Of a DNA stretch of 64,000 nt, positions 1 to 11,692 are shown piece after piece. Position 1 is the first letter of the stretch. The number at the start of each line of letters is the position of its first letter. The stretch comes from Dipteris shenzhenensis (Eukaryota > Polypodiophyta > Polypodiopsida > Gleicheniales): NCBI GenBank assembly GCA_047967505.1, contig CM106538.1, one strand, 5' to 3'. Below the pieces are notes generated by a model that searched no databases, had not been told where the DNA came from, and worked only from the letters and a program-made list of their open reading frames with translations. The position numbers were made by a program, and so were the translations under genes.

Positions 1-214
1 TGCTTGAGACCCTTGGCCCTCGTTGAAGCCGTGTAAGGCTAATCCACCATCATCATCACTAGGGGTTTCCATTTTCTGAGCAGAAACTCCCGAGCAACAA
101 GTGGACAAAAGGTAGGAGGGGTCAAAATATATAGGCTCAAGTCATTTTTGGGGAGCAAAAAAATCCAAATTATTTCAAGGAATATGTAAGTAAATATGAA
201 ATACTAATAAATAG

Positions 215-235
215 ATATATATATATATATATATA
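215..235. repeat. (AT)n microsatellite
   Basis: A run of about ten alternating AT dinucleotides in an AT-rich context, followed by further tata/cata runs to about 260. Confidence 0.9.
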
Positions 236-673
236 CCTTTATATAATATACATATATAATGTCCAAGTGGTGACTTATTTTATCACTTTCAAAAATGCTT
301 TCTTTTCCTTTCACCATTGGTTGGATCGTGAAATTTTGAGCAAATATCCTCTTTATAGTTCCTCAGGATGACCTAAGAAAATAATATAATACTTTTTGAA
401 TAGACCCTCTAAGTGTATTTTTCCAAAGGAATATGGTTTGAAGAGCTTGCCCCCCAACCCTATTCCGGCACTGGTGGAATACCCTTGGAGAGCCTATGCA
501 GAAGGGGTCCTAACTTTTGCTCCTTATCTCAGATTGAGGAGCTGTAAAAATCATAAGAAAATAGAGTTTTTGAATCTAACTAAATGTAACATTTTCAAGG
601 AAATGCATTTTTGTTAGTAAATCCCAATCAATAAATCCCAAACAAGCGAAAGTGATCTTGCCTTTCTTTAGTT

Positions 674-822
674 GACTATAATAACAATGACTTTGCATGA
701 GGGGCCATCTAGTTCACAGGCTTAGATTAGCATTGAGTCAGAATCAGACTACAATAACAATGACTTTGCATGAGGGACCATCTAATTCGCACACTCAAAT
801 TAGCATTAAGCTAGAGTTAGAC
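674..822. repeat. Tandem duplication, about 73 bp period
   Basis: Two diverged copies start with gacta(t/c)aataacaatgac at 674 and 747. Both continue through tttgcatgagg and attagcatt. Confidence 0.85.
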
Positions 823-866
823 TGTAAGAACATATCATACTGTTAGAATTTTTTGATGATCGAGAA

Positions 867-1440
867 ATTCTCCCATGGCAACCATCTAATCGCACGTCAT
901 GGCTAGATAATGATGTATATGACTGCCTACACTAGGCTGGGCTACCGGCAAATATGGGTGAATATGCCACCGCTCCTCCCCCCTCATCCCATTGAATTAT
1001 TATGATCTTGGCTCCGATGACCAAGAAATTCTCCCATGGCAACCATCTAATTGCATGTCATGGCTAGACGATGATGTATATGACCGCCTATGCTAGCTTG
1101 GGCTACTAGCAAGTTGGGTGCATGTGCTACTGCTCCTCCCCCCTCACCCCATTGAATTATTATGATTTTGGCACTGCTGACCAATAAATTCTCCCATGGC
1201 AACCATCTAAATGGCTAGACGATGATGTATATGACTGCCTACGCTAGGCTAGCTGACCAGCAAGCTGAGTGCATGTGCCATCGCTCCTTCCCCCTCATCC
1301 CATTGAATTATTATGATCTTGTCTCCAATGACTGAGAAATTCTCCCATGGCAACCATATAATCGCATGTCATGGATAGACGATGATGTATATGACGCCAA
1401 GGCTGGGTTACCAGCAAAATCTAGCAAGTGGATTGTGTTG
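867..1440. repeat. Tandem repeat, about 160 bp unit, four copies
   Basis: The phrase attctcccatggcaacc begins at 867, 1028, 1198 and 1339, each time followed by a related block ending in a run of cctcccccctca. A fifth, dispersed copy begins at 2947. The copies differ by substitutions and small indels, so the array is not recent. Confidence 0.9.
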
Positions 1441-2045
1441 TGGATGTGTCAATTTTATGAGCAAAAACCTATGAGCAGGTTTCTCTGAGCGTGTTTTTCA
1501 AGAGATTTAAAAATTTGTATTTCTTTAGGAAACATGGTTTTTATGCTTTTATTTTCACTAGAACTAGATCCCTTTATCATAAAAATATATAGACTAGTCA
1601 CTCATTCATTTTTACACAACATAAATTTTTTAATCTATAGACATCCCTTTGTACCCCTGTTATTACCTAAAAAAAGTGTTTAAAAATAATTCCTTTAAGA
1701 AACATCCCTCATAATCACTCTCAATGTAATAATACTATACACATATAATTACTTATTAATACATTTATATCATATGGCAATATCTTTCTAGTGTTTTTAT
1801 AGCATAAATAACAAGATATTTATGGACATGTTTCTAAAGAAGTTTAAATTACTATAAATAAGTATTAACTTGGGCTCATATATCACTCTCCTAAAATACA
1901 TATAATATTAATACTATATATGCAAGATTTTCCAAAATATAAGCCCTTAGATGTGCTCAAATGGGGTGTTCTGATCAATTTGAGTGGCTGAATGACTATA
2001 TTGGGACAATGGATGTGAAAGTTATGTCACTTTTAAAAGTGTTGT

Positions 2046-2077
2046 CCAAGGTAGTTTCGCTAGCCAAACTACCTTGG
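2046..2077. repeat. Perfect 12-bp inverted repeat (hairpin)
   Basis: The arms ccaaggtagttt (2046-2057) and aaactaccttgg (2066-2077) are perfectly complementary and flank an 8-nt loop. No coding context explains it. It may be a relic of a small inverted-repeat element. Confidence 0.7.
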
Positions 2078-2484
2078 AAGACCTACTTCAAAGGGGTTTC
2101 GTTGGCAAAAATACCTGGATGGCTTGCTTTAATGAGTTTTCTTTGAAGAAACCCTTTCATGAAGATAGGTTGAGAGAGGTTTTTCAATGTCACTCCCTAT
2201 TAAGTAAAAGTTGTAAGAAGGATCATAAGAATTTTCATATAGAAGTCTACTCTACATGTGGGTTTCTTCAAAAGCCATCCCATTATGTTCTCACCATTCC
2301 TAAAGATTCATGTAAAGATTTGTGTATAAAATAGGCATTGCTATAATGCTTTGCATATTTCTAAGTGAAACTATGTTTTCTTTTGATCCATTTTTGCCAT
2401 AATTTTTGCATTGTTGGAAGCTTTTGTTTTTCCTTCACTCGGATGCTTGAAAGATTTCGCTCAAAAAATGCTCATCCCCATCAT

Positions 2485-3492
2485 GTGCTCTTAGCAGTGA
2501 TAAGCACCCAAAGTCGCACAAACTAACATAAGAAAAGAAGGGAAAAAGAGTGGTAGGGCGGAAAGTCTAGCTATATAAAGGCCTGAAGGGCTCACTTCAC
2601 CCAAGAAAATCCCTCTCCTACCCCATTCCATGCTCTCCAAGCTCCCTTCCACCCTTGTGTTGAATCTTGTGCTACAACCTCGCTACCCCTTCAGAATGCT
2701 GCCCAAGTCATGGAATCCATTGTTTGCCTTGACAATGTCTCTCCATCCTACAACACTCCACGAGTCACATAACCATGACCAAGGGAGTTGCAGGATGGGG
2801 AACCAAGGGAAATGGGTAGTAAGGGAAGAATTATAGAATGGATTTTAGGTCTATCACATTTGATCCCGTTCTCAGCTATGAATGTCCATCCTTGTTGTTC
2901 TATCAGGCACTTGGAAAGGACTCAACTTAGTTATGAGCCTCTCAAAATTCTCCCATGGCAACCATCTAATCGCACGTCATGGATAGATGATGATGTATAT
3001 GATTGCCTATGCTAGGCTGGGCTACCAGCAAAATCCAGCAGGTGGATTGTGTGCTCTTAGCAATGATAGGCACCCAGAGTCACACAAACTAGCATAAGAA
3101 AGGAAGGAGAAAAGAGTGGGAGGGGTGAAAGTCTAGATATATAAAGTCCTTGAGGGCCAGAGAAACAATTCACTTCACCCACGAAAATACCTCTCCTGCC
3201 CCATTACATGCTCTCCAAGCTCCCTTCCACCCTTGTGATGAATCTTCAGTTACAATCTCGCTACCCCTTCATAATGCTACCCAAGTCATGGAATCCATTG
3301 TTTGCCTTGTCTCTCCATCGTGCAACACTCCACAAGCCATAGCCATGACCAAGAGAGATGTAGGATGGGGAGCCAAGGGAAACGGGTCTTAAGGACAGGA
3401 TTATAGAATGGATTTCAAGTCTATCACATTTGATCCCGTTCTCAGTTACAAATGTCCATCCTCATTGTTCCGTCAGGCACTAGAGAGAACTC
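2485..3492. repeat. Tandem duplication, 566 bp period, promoter-like
   Basis: Blocks 2485-2935 and 3051-3492 are diverged copies of one sequence. Each contains a TATA-like tatataaa (about 2573 and 3139) followed by a pyrimidine-rich leader, and each ends in a similar 'caggcacttggaaagg' or 'caggcactagagag' tail. Between them lies a dispersed copy of the 160-bp unit (2947-3045). No protein is supported. The layout resembles LTR promoter/leader DNA, but no element boundaries are visible. Confidence 0.75.
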
Positions 3493-4269
3493 AACCTTTG
3501 GCAGTGGGGAAGGAGAACTCGACTTGGTGAAGATAAGCTCTAACACATTGAGAACATCATTGTGTTGGAGCTCACTACCAGATTGAGTTCCTTGCCCACC
3601 ACAGTCAAAGGTTGTGCTTGATTACACTCACCACCAAGTTGAGTTCTCTCTCCCAATGCCTTGAAGGAAGATGCTATGAAGAAGGTTATGCTCAACTATG
3701 AGGTGCTCGTATTTTCCCCTGCATACGAGGAGTTTTGGATCAAAACTATAAGAAAGTGCTAACTATGAGGTGCTCGTATTGTCCCTTGCATATGAGGCAC
3801 TAGGTCAAAAGTGTAAAAAAGTGCTAACGAGGGCAAAAAATGACACCAGGCCCCACCACAGCGGTGGTGTTAACAAGTGCTAAAAGTGTTTAAAGAAGTG
3901 TCACAAAGACAAAGTGCTAGCATATTTGGATATAATCTATTTTGTTGAATGTTTGCTTTAAATATAATTTCTTTTGTTTCAATTTCAATGTAATACTATT
4001 ATCGCAAAAATTATCAGATGTAATTTCTTTTGTTTCAATTTCAATGTAGTTCCATTATCGCAAAAACTATTGTTATTGTTACTTTGGTAGTGAAAGTGAA
4101 TCTAAAGAAGCAAAAATGGCATGTTTTTGCCCTTGTTTACATTTTACTACAACCATAGGGATCGTTGCACAAGAAATTGTTGAAAAAACTGTTGTTATTG
4201 TAGTGAAAATGGTTCAGAATGCCCTCAGTTAAGATTTACTGCAACCACTATGATTGTTGCACAAGCAAT

Positions 4270-4640
4270 TGCTACAAAAGGACTAAAATAGATCTAAAAT
4301 AGGACTACATTTTCCTTAGCTTGGAACTACAATAGCACTAAAATAGCTCCAAGAACTAGGAAAAATTGTTACACAAGGACTAGTAGGACTAAAACAGCTT
4401 CAAAATAGGAGTATATTTTCCTTAGCTTAGAACTATAATAACTCTAATAACCAGTGTGATGGTTGCAAGGAAACTATCATAGATTTCAAATGTCTAAATT
4501 TTTCTTAGTTTGGAAGTAAAATATCTCCAAGAACTAGTGCGGTGGTTGACAAATTGTTGCACAACGACTAATAGGACTAAAATTGTTCTAAAATAAGACT
4601 ATATTTTCCTTGGTTTAGAGCTAAAATAGCTCCAACAATC
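4270..4640. repeat. Degenerate tandem repeat, about 100 bp unit
   Basis: Four related units contain 'aggactaaaat' followed by a form of 'tattttccttagcttaga' and 'aaaatagctccaa' (near 4280, 4390, 4490 and 4570). Divergence is high. Confidence 0.7.
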
Positions 4641-4714
4641 AGCACAATGGTTGCAGATATGGACCTTGAGGTGTCCCCTTTAGGGATTGACATGCCATGG
4701 TGGTCTTCATGCCA

Positions 4715-4990
4715 ACATGGTGTTCTCTCCATGCCAAGATCATTGCTCAAACCAAAACGGTGGTCAACGCAACAAAAGATTGTGTTGCGCAACAATAGAT
4801 GGCAAAGCTGCACAATGACAGGTGGTAAGGAAAACGTTTTGTGCTATAGTCAGGCCAAAGTGGTGGTCGCTCCATGCCAACATCATTGCTCAAACCAGAA
4901 GAAGGGTGGTTAGCACAGCAAAAGAGTGTTGTGTAGTGAAAGATGGCGAAGCTCCACAATGATAGATGGCAAGGCAAAAGCTATGTGATG
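4715..4990. repeat. Tandem duplication, about 150 bp
   Basis: The order 'ccatgccaa(g/c)atcattgctcaaacca', 'gtggt(c/t)a', 'aaagattgtgttg' and 'gatggcaaagctgcacaatga' is seen twice, starting near 4729 and 4871. Open frames on both strands here follow from the repeat and resemble nothing known. Confidence 0.75.
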
Positions 4991-5208
4991 TAGTCAAGCT
5001 AGAGGTAGAGCAACCATCTCTGTGCTCATGAGTGAGTAAATGCATATAGTGCCATGCGTTGAGCTCACTAAAGCACTCCCTCAAAGCACGTTTCATGCTT
5101 ACCTCCCAATTTATCCTATCCTGGGAAAGCATAAGTTGAGTTACAATTTCTCCCCAAGCCCACTGCCCCTGGCTCTCGGGGCATGATAACCATCACAAGT
5201 GAAATTTG

Positions 5209-5338
5209 ATTAATCAATTGTATGAGGTGAAATAGAATGAGAAGGAATGTTCAATTAATCAATTGTATGAGGTGAAATAGAATGAGAAGGAATGTTCGAT
5301 TAATCAATTGTATGAGGTGAAACAGAATGAGAAGGAAT
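5209..5338. repeat. Three 45-bp direct repeats
   Basis: Units begin attaatcaattgtatgagg at 5209, 5254 and 5299 and are nearly identical; the third is cut short at the 3' end. High identity indicates recent local expansion. The array lies just upstream of the gypsy gag remnant. Confidence 0.95.
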
Positions 5339-5411
5339 CCCTTTGAGACTATATCATGAGGATCAAACACCTCAATTCCCACTACAAACTACATGAGAGA
5401 ATGAGCAACAA

Positions 5412-6280
5412 GTGATTATTGCCACGCTTCCTCATTGGATTGGAGGATACGAAGCTCACTTAACGGTTATGAACCCTGCATCTTTTGAACTCTACAGTAG
5501 CAGCAAGGTAGCCATCTGTATACGTGATAATATGATGGATAAGGATGTCAAGGACAAAACAGTAGCCCTATCCGAGGTATCACCATTGGTAAGGTCTTCT
5601 AGTAAGAAGCATACCAAGAAGGAGGATAAAGAGTCTAAGGGGTCAGATATGGGCGATTTGGCCTCTAATATATTGAATCAACTGGGCCAGCATTGGAAGG
5701 TAGGAACCTATAAGGAAACATTAAGTAACCCCCACTTATTCCTGAGAAGAGACAATGTGTGGTGTGGGGTATGCAACGGCAATCACTTTTCAAATGAGTG
5801 CCCTCACCTCAAAGCAAGGCAAGCCCTCTACTGTGCATACTGCTAAGGATGGGGGAACCATGATACCTCTCAATGCTAATTTCCAAAGGTCCTCCCCCAA
5901 CCGATCTACTAGTCGAGGCCTCAATTGGCCTTGACGAACCCACCCAACCCAATTAATGTGCAAGGAGCCCCTTTAGCGAATTCAGAGCAATATAGGGCAC
6001 AACATGATCCATTAACACCACCCTTATCAGGTCCACAAACTCTCTCACCTTGTATACTAGATCCATTACCAACACCCATACTAGGTCCACAGCTGCCCTC
6101 ACTTGTATAACTCCAGTCAACCAAATATTGGTGGAAGAACTACCTAATGATTGGGAAGAGCTGGATGATGATCATGAACATCCCGACTATCATCCTTACA
6201 AGGAGGGAATGGGCATCATAAGCACTACCTTTTACATGAGGATTAGCATGTTCCATATATCAGATAGTGCATGTCGTCAC
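5412..6280 (+). pseudogene. Gypsy-type gag remnant with zinc knuckle (element J, part 1)
   Basis: The frame opens around 5412 and holds a lysine/serine-rich linker, then a CCHC zinc knuckle CGVCNGNHFSNEC near residues 117-129. A second one begins CAYC and is cut by an in-frame TAA at 5844-5846, with the rest of the knuckle readable just after the stop. Paired knuckles are typical of retroelement Gag nucleocapsid. The frame has no gag N-terminal part I can identify. It runs up to copia A, whose TSD (gtcac, 6276-6280) ends this segment; the host sequence resumes at 11693. Assignment to Ty3/gypsy rests on the gypsy-type protease and integrase further along on the same strand. Confidence 0.6.
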
Positions 6281-7001
6281 TGTTAGAAATCAATGTTCCA
6301 CTCTTGTGTAACTACACATGTGTAACTACACAAGAACCAGCTAACTCTATTTGTAAGCCCCCCATATGAGGAGAAGGCATTTGAGTAGCTCAGTTATCTG
6401 GTAGGTCCTAGTTTACACTAGATGGGGGCCATGTGTGGCGTGATGGCTGGACGGAGTTGGCACATTGCCAACTAGGCTACATGCAAGTGCGGGAAGGCAT
6501 CCCATAACTGACCGCACTGAGGGTAGATAGAGCTTTTCTCGAGGCAGGCCACTCTCAGGTTGCGGGGCCCGTTTGGAGCATCAGATGATCCGAAGAATGG
6601 AGACCATAAGTTAGTTGCTCTATTTTGCACACCAGCTCTATCGTGTGGTCGGTGGCCTATTTCGAGACTGACCCCTAGTCGACCGTTTTGGGCGGACTGG
6701 GTCGGTACCCAATTGAGCCCCAATCGACTACGACTCTCGGCTATATAAGAGCAAGCCCGCGAAGCCCATTTCATCACTGGCTATAGCAACCCTGATTCCT
6801 TAGCATCCAGCCTCCATCCTCTACTGTTTCCAGCTTGCCATCGAAGCTTCTTTCACAAGAGCGCACGGTTGGGAGGCAGCGCCATCTATTGTATTAGTTC
6901 TATAGTAATCAAATTTTTGATTCTCCATACTATCCAGTTTTCTCTCTTGCGTACTAGATCCTATTATCTATTGAGCACAGATGTTGTATTATTTTCTTAC
7001 A
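6281..7001 (+). repeat. 5' LTR of copia A (721 bp)
   Basis: Starts tgttagaaatcaatg and ends attttcttaca directly before the primer site. A TATA box ggctatataag lies at about 6739, so U3 is roughly the first 470 bp. Its length equals the 721-bp 3' LTR of copy F. It is 45 bp longer than its own 3' partner, which lost pieces in the 11240-11290 region. Confidence 0.93.
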
Positions 7002-7013
7002 TGGTATCAGAGC
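7002..7013 (+). promoter_or_regulatory. Primer binding site of copia A
   Basis: tggtatcagagc immediately follows the 5' LTR. It is complementary to the 3' end of plant initiator methionine tRNA, the usual copia minus-strand primer. Confidence 0.92.
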
Positions 7014-7071
7014 CTGGACTCTAGCAAGAAGATTTGGTAGTGTGTCTCTGTTTGCGAGCAGATTGTGAGAG

Positions 7072-10000
7072 ATGGCCTAGCCCGCAAGACTGCGAATCCC
7101 ACCACATATGACCTCTGGGACACCGCTACTGGGATGGACGTGAGGCCGGTTGCGAGACCGGATCTAGCCAATGCAGGACAATAGATAGTACCAACTGCGG
7201 ATGAGATTCTCGCATGGACAAGAAGAAATGCAGCTGCGCTGTGTTCTATTATCTGCAGTGTAAGTGATTCCATCATGGTGTTGATTCAACATGTCACCAC
7301 AGCGGAGGAGGCATGGACGGTCTTGAAAAATCAGTACGAGACCACGAACCAAATGCAGATTCAGAATCTCGAGACTCAACTCGCAAACGAGAAACTGTCT
7401 GAGTTTGAAGCGGCAGAGAAGTTCATCACTAGGGTAAAGAATCTGTGTGATCAGATGACTGCGATTGGCATCACCATCACCAGTGAGAATCTAGCACGGA
7501 GGTGCACATGGATTCTCCCACCAAGGTATGACCGTCTTGTTATGGCACTGAATACACAGAATATAAATCTGCCCCTCAACTTTGATGATTTCAACGCGAT
7601 GCTTCTAGAGGAGGAGATGCATCAAAAGACGAGGACTGGAGAAGATTCGGCTTTCTAGACTGGATCAAAGAAAGGTAAGGGTAAGGACTTTGGTAACCCA
7701 TCTTCTTCTGATGATAAAAAGAGAAAGAAGAAGATCAAGTGCTTCTATTGCAACAAGGCGAGGCACAAGCAGAATGAGTGCCGAAAGAAGATTGCACATG
7801 AAAAGAACGGAGTAAAGAAAGAGTCCAACAATAGTGTGCAGGCAGTACCAGTAGAGATGTTCATAGCAATTGAGGAGATTTGCATGGAGGCAGTTCATGT
7901 ACCTACAGATGAACCGTGGATCATTGATAGTGGTGCATTGCACCACATGACCAGTCGGAAGGATTGGTATACCTCTCTACAGCCGGTAGGGAATGACATC
8001 CTAGTAGCAGTCGGCAATGATGCAAAATGTCCAGCAAAAGGAAAAGGTACAATTGCTCTCAAGTTAGATGGAGTTGTAAAAGAGTTGTCTGATGTTCTTT
8101 ATGTGCCAAATATCAAGAAGAACTTCTTGTTTGTTTCTACGATAATGGATCGGGACCTCAAAGTTCACTTTGATAAGAATGGCGCACAGATTTTGGATCT
8201 TCAAGGGAAGGTCATTGGTAAAGGTACATGGCACAACAACATCTACAAACTCTCAGCTTTCAGTGCTCAAGCCGATGTGAAGAACACTAAGCTGTGGCAT
8301 GAGAGGTTTGGTCATCTAAACCTTAGTTCTTTGAAGGAGATGCATACAAGTGGAATGATTGTAGACCTACCAAAAATTTCAGATTTGCCCGATGTATGTG
8401 AAGCTTGCATGATGGGCAAGCAGCATCGACATCCCTTTCCTAAAGAGGCCAGTAGGGAAAAGGCTCCTCTAGAGCTCATTCACACGGAGCTCTGCAAAAA
8501 GATGGAGATGGAAGCTTTGGGTGGTTCCTACTACTTCATGACACTGATCGACGACTACAGTAGAAGGATATGGATATACATATGAAGACTAAAGACGAGG
8601 CTTTTAGTAGATTCAAGGAATGGCATGTAATGGTCGAGAAAGAATCAAGGAGGAAGGTGAAGAAGTTGAGATTACCAGAGGTGGAGAGTTCACATCAACT
8701 GAATTTGAAAGCTACTACAAAAGTCACGAGATCAAGAGGCAGAAACCCCTGCCACATACATCACAGCAAAATGGAGTAGCAGAATGCAAGATGCACGTCA
8801 TCTGTGAAATGGGCTGGAGTATGATGAAAGGGAAAGATTTGCCAAAGACTTTTTGGGCTGAAGCATGTAACACGGCAGTTTACATCCTGAATCATAACTA
8901 CACGAAGGCTGTGAATGGGATGACTCCACTGCAAGCCTTTTCTAGTAAGAAACCTTTAGCTGCACATTTCAGAGTTTTTGGAAGTGACTGTTTTGTGCAT
9001 GTCCCTTATGCTACTATGACCAAATGGGAACCGAAGAGCTGGAAATGTATTTTCTTGGGCTACAATGAAGAGGTGAAGGGTTACCGTCTCTATAATCCTA
9101 TTACCAAGAAGGTAATTGTAAGTCACAAATGTGGTCTTCTCAGAACAGCCGCATCAATTGGAGGAGGATGCTTCCTTCCCAGACAACCCATCCAGTACCA
9201 CCAACAACAACAGACCGAACTCCTCCAATGGTGCTTGGGAGGATTCAAGATAAAGAAGATGAAGAAGAGCCTACAAAACCACAATGGCAACGACCATTCC
9301 CAAAGTGGGTAAAGTAGCTTTTGGATGGCAGAAAACCTCTAGCCATTGAGGAGGAACCATCTGAACACCACCGGTCCAAGATATTAGAGGAGCAAAGAAG
9401 CGCATGAACACTTGGTCAACTATGCTTTGATGACAGAGGTGATCCATGCTGATGAACCCAAGTGTCTTGAAGAGGCACAGGGTGATGATAGGTGGATGGA
9501 GGCTATGCGATCCGAGTATGGCTCCATAATGAAGAACAACACTTGGGACCTTGTGGATCGACCACCAAAATGCAAGGTAATCAGAACCAAGTGGGTGTAC
9601 AAGACTAAGTACAAGTCCGATGGCACGTTGGATAAGTACAAGGCTCCACTCGTGGCAAAAGGATTCACACAAGTACATGGTTTTGATTATCAGGATACTT
9701 TTGCTCCCACAGCTCGAGTAACCACAATTCGCAGTGTTTTGGCTTTATCTACCGAGGGAAGTTGGCCCATGTTTCAGATGGATGTTAAATCTGCCTTTTT
9801 AAATGGAGATCTCAAGGAGGAGGTATACATGGAACAACCACCAGGTTTTGAGATCCCCGGTTCTAAAGGTAAAGTCTACAAACTGAAGAAGGCACTTTAT
9901 GGGCTGAAACAGACCCGACGAGCATGGTACCAGTGAATTGATGCCTACTTTTTGCAAAACGGGTTCAGGAGGAGCCCATCTGATGCAAATTTGTATATCT

Positions 10001-10980
10001 TCAGAGAAGGAGGCAAGTGTATGATCGTGGTCCTTTATGTGAATGACCTTGTCATAACAGGGAACCATGAAGAGAAGATCTTGCAGACGAAGCATTTGCT
10101 AGGAAGAGAGATTGAAATGACAGACCTCGGACTGATGCATTTCTATTTGGGGATTGAAGTTTGGTAGGAGCCAAAACAGCAGATCTTCATTTCACAGCTG
10201 AAGTATGCTAGAGAGATACTAAAGGCATTTGGCATGGCTGAGTCCAAGACATTTGGTACCCCTATGGAGGTTGATGTGAAGCTCTCAAATGAGGATTCAT
10301 CACCACTGGTGGATGAAGCAAAGTACCGAAGACTTGTGGGCAGCTTGATTTACTTGTGCAACATGAGGCCAGGGACATCAGCTTTGTAACTGGTGTACTA
10401 AGCAGGTTTTCCGATAAGCCCAGGGAGAACCATTGGAGGGCAAGGATGTGGGTGCTTAAATACATCAAAGGCACACTTGATTATGGCATCACCTATACCA
10501 AGGGCAACATCTTGACCGGATTCTGTGACTCGGATTGGCAAGAAACATGGACAGTAGGAGATCAATGACAAGTTATTGTTTCTCACTTGGATCTAGAGCT
10601 ATGTCATGGGTCAGCAAGAAGCAACCCATAGTTGCTCTTTCTTCTACCGAGGCTGAGTACAAATCTGGATGCTTTGCTTCTTGTGAGGCAATATAGTTGA
10701 GGAGGATTTTAGGGGACATGGGTGTAGTGCAGAACAAGCCTACGCAATTATCATGTGACAATCAGAGTTGCATGGCAATTGCAAAGAACGCTGTGTTCCA
10801 TGCTCGCACAAAACACATCGAGATTCAATATCACTTTGTACACAAGCTCATCATGGATGGAGAGGTCAACTTGGTGTACTGTCCGACTACAAAGAATGCT
10901 GCGGACATCTTCACGAAGGCTCTTGGAAGAGACTTGCTAGAGAGGCATTTTCATCGACTTGGCATTGGACTGAAAAAGTA
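7072..10980 (+). pseudogene. Copia A gag-pol polyprotein pseudogene
   Basis: The ATG at 7072 is followed two codons later by TAG (7078-7080, CAG in copy F). Roughly 90 bp of early gag is deleted relative to F. Gag runs to about 7657 with a TAG there, then a knuckle CFYCNKARHKQNEC near 7741. The protease has DSGALHHMT (7927) instead of the usual DSGAS. The GAG-pre/integrase domain (8290-9120) carries CEACMMGKQ and LIDDYSR; a 1-bp deletion near 8580 shifts the frame. Integrase continues to about 9120. RT occupies 9412-10170 ([17 protein letters not shown] replaces YVDDL) with TGA at 9934-9936 and TAG at 10165-10167. RNase H occupies 10560-10980 ([19 protein letters not shown]) and ends at 10980. 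It cannot be active. Confidence 0.92.
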
Positions 10981-11011
10981 AGTTCACTTGCGGGTGGACA
11001 TTGAGGGGGGG

Positions 11012-11687
11012 TGTTAGATATCAATGCTCCACTCTCATGTAACTACGCAGGAACCAACTAACTCTACTTGTAAGCCCCCTATATGAGGAGAAGGCATTTG
11101 AGTAGCTCAGTTATCTGGTAGGTCTGGTTTACACCAGATGGGGGCCATGTGTGGCCTGATGACTAGACGGAGTTGGCACATTGCCAACTAGGCTACATGC
11201 AAGTGCAGGAAGGCATCCCATGACTGACCGCACTGAGGGTAGACAGAGCTTTTCTTGGGGCAGCCCGTTTGGAGCCTCAGATGATTCGGTGACCATAGGT
11301 CAGTTGCTCTATTTTGTGCACCGGTTCTATCGTGTGGTTGGTGGCCTATTTCGGGACTGACCCCCAGTTGACTATTTTGGGCAGACTGGGTTGGTCAGCC
11401 AGTTGAGCCCAACCGACTACGACTGCTAGCTATATAAAAGCAAGCCCGTGAAGCCCATTTGATCACTAGCTATAGCAACCCTGATTCCTTAGCATCAAAC
11501 CTCTATCCTCTACTGTTTCCAACTTGCCATCGAAGCTTCTTTCACAGGAGTGCAAGGTTGGGAGGCAGCGCCATCTATTCTATCAGTTCTACAGTAATCA
11601 AATTATTGATTCTCCATACTATCTGGTTTTCTCTCTTGCGTACTAGATCCTGTTATCTGTTGAGCATAGACATATTATTTTCTTACA
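11012..11687 (+). repeat. 3' LTR of copia A (676 bp)
   Basis: Begins tgttagatatcaatgc after the polypurine tract ttgagggggg (11001-11011) and ends ttttcttaca before the gtcac TSD. It is shorter and visibly diverged from the 5' LTR, consistent with an old insertion. Confidence 0.93.
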
Positions 11688-11692
11688 GTCAC

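Larger units (their letters stand above)
1..5208. other. Gene-free, repeat-rich flank
   Basis: No reading frame here has recognisable protein similarity; all are short and broken. The stretch consists of unrelated AT-rich DNA carrying several local duplications, annotated separately. It probably represents old, decayed repetitive DNA. I see no intact gene, RNA gene or LTR pair in it. Confidence 0.6.
6281..11687 (+). mobile_element. Ty1/copia LTR retrotransposon A, complete but inactive
   Basis: Two LTRs (6281-7001 and 11012-11687) begin TGTTAG and end TTACA, and are flanked by an exact 5-bp TSD gtcac (6276-6280, 11688-11692). A Met-tRNA primer site follows the 5' LTR and a G-rich polypurine tract (11001-11011) precedes the 3' LTR. 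Gene order gag-protease-integrase-RT-RNase H is copia-type. Numerous stops and frameshifts and clearly divergent LTRs show it is old and cannot encode its own proteins. Copy F on the minus strand is the same family. Confidence 0.95.

Noticed and set aside
4577-5132. Overlapping minus-strand ORFs of 76-80 codons
   Set aside because: They repeat each other because the DNA is duplicated, and show no similarity or conserved codon pattern.
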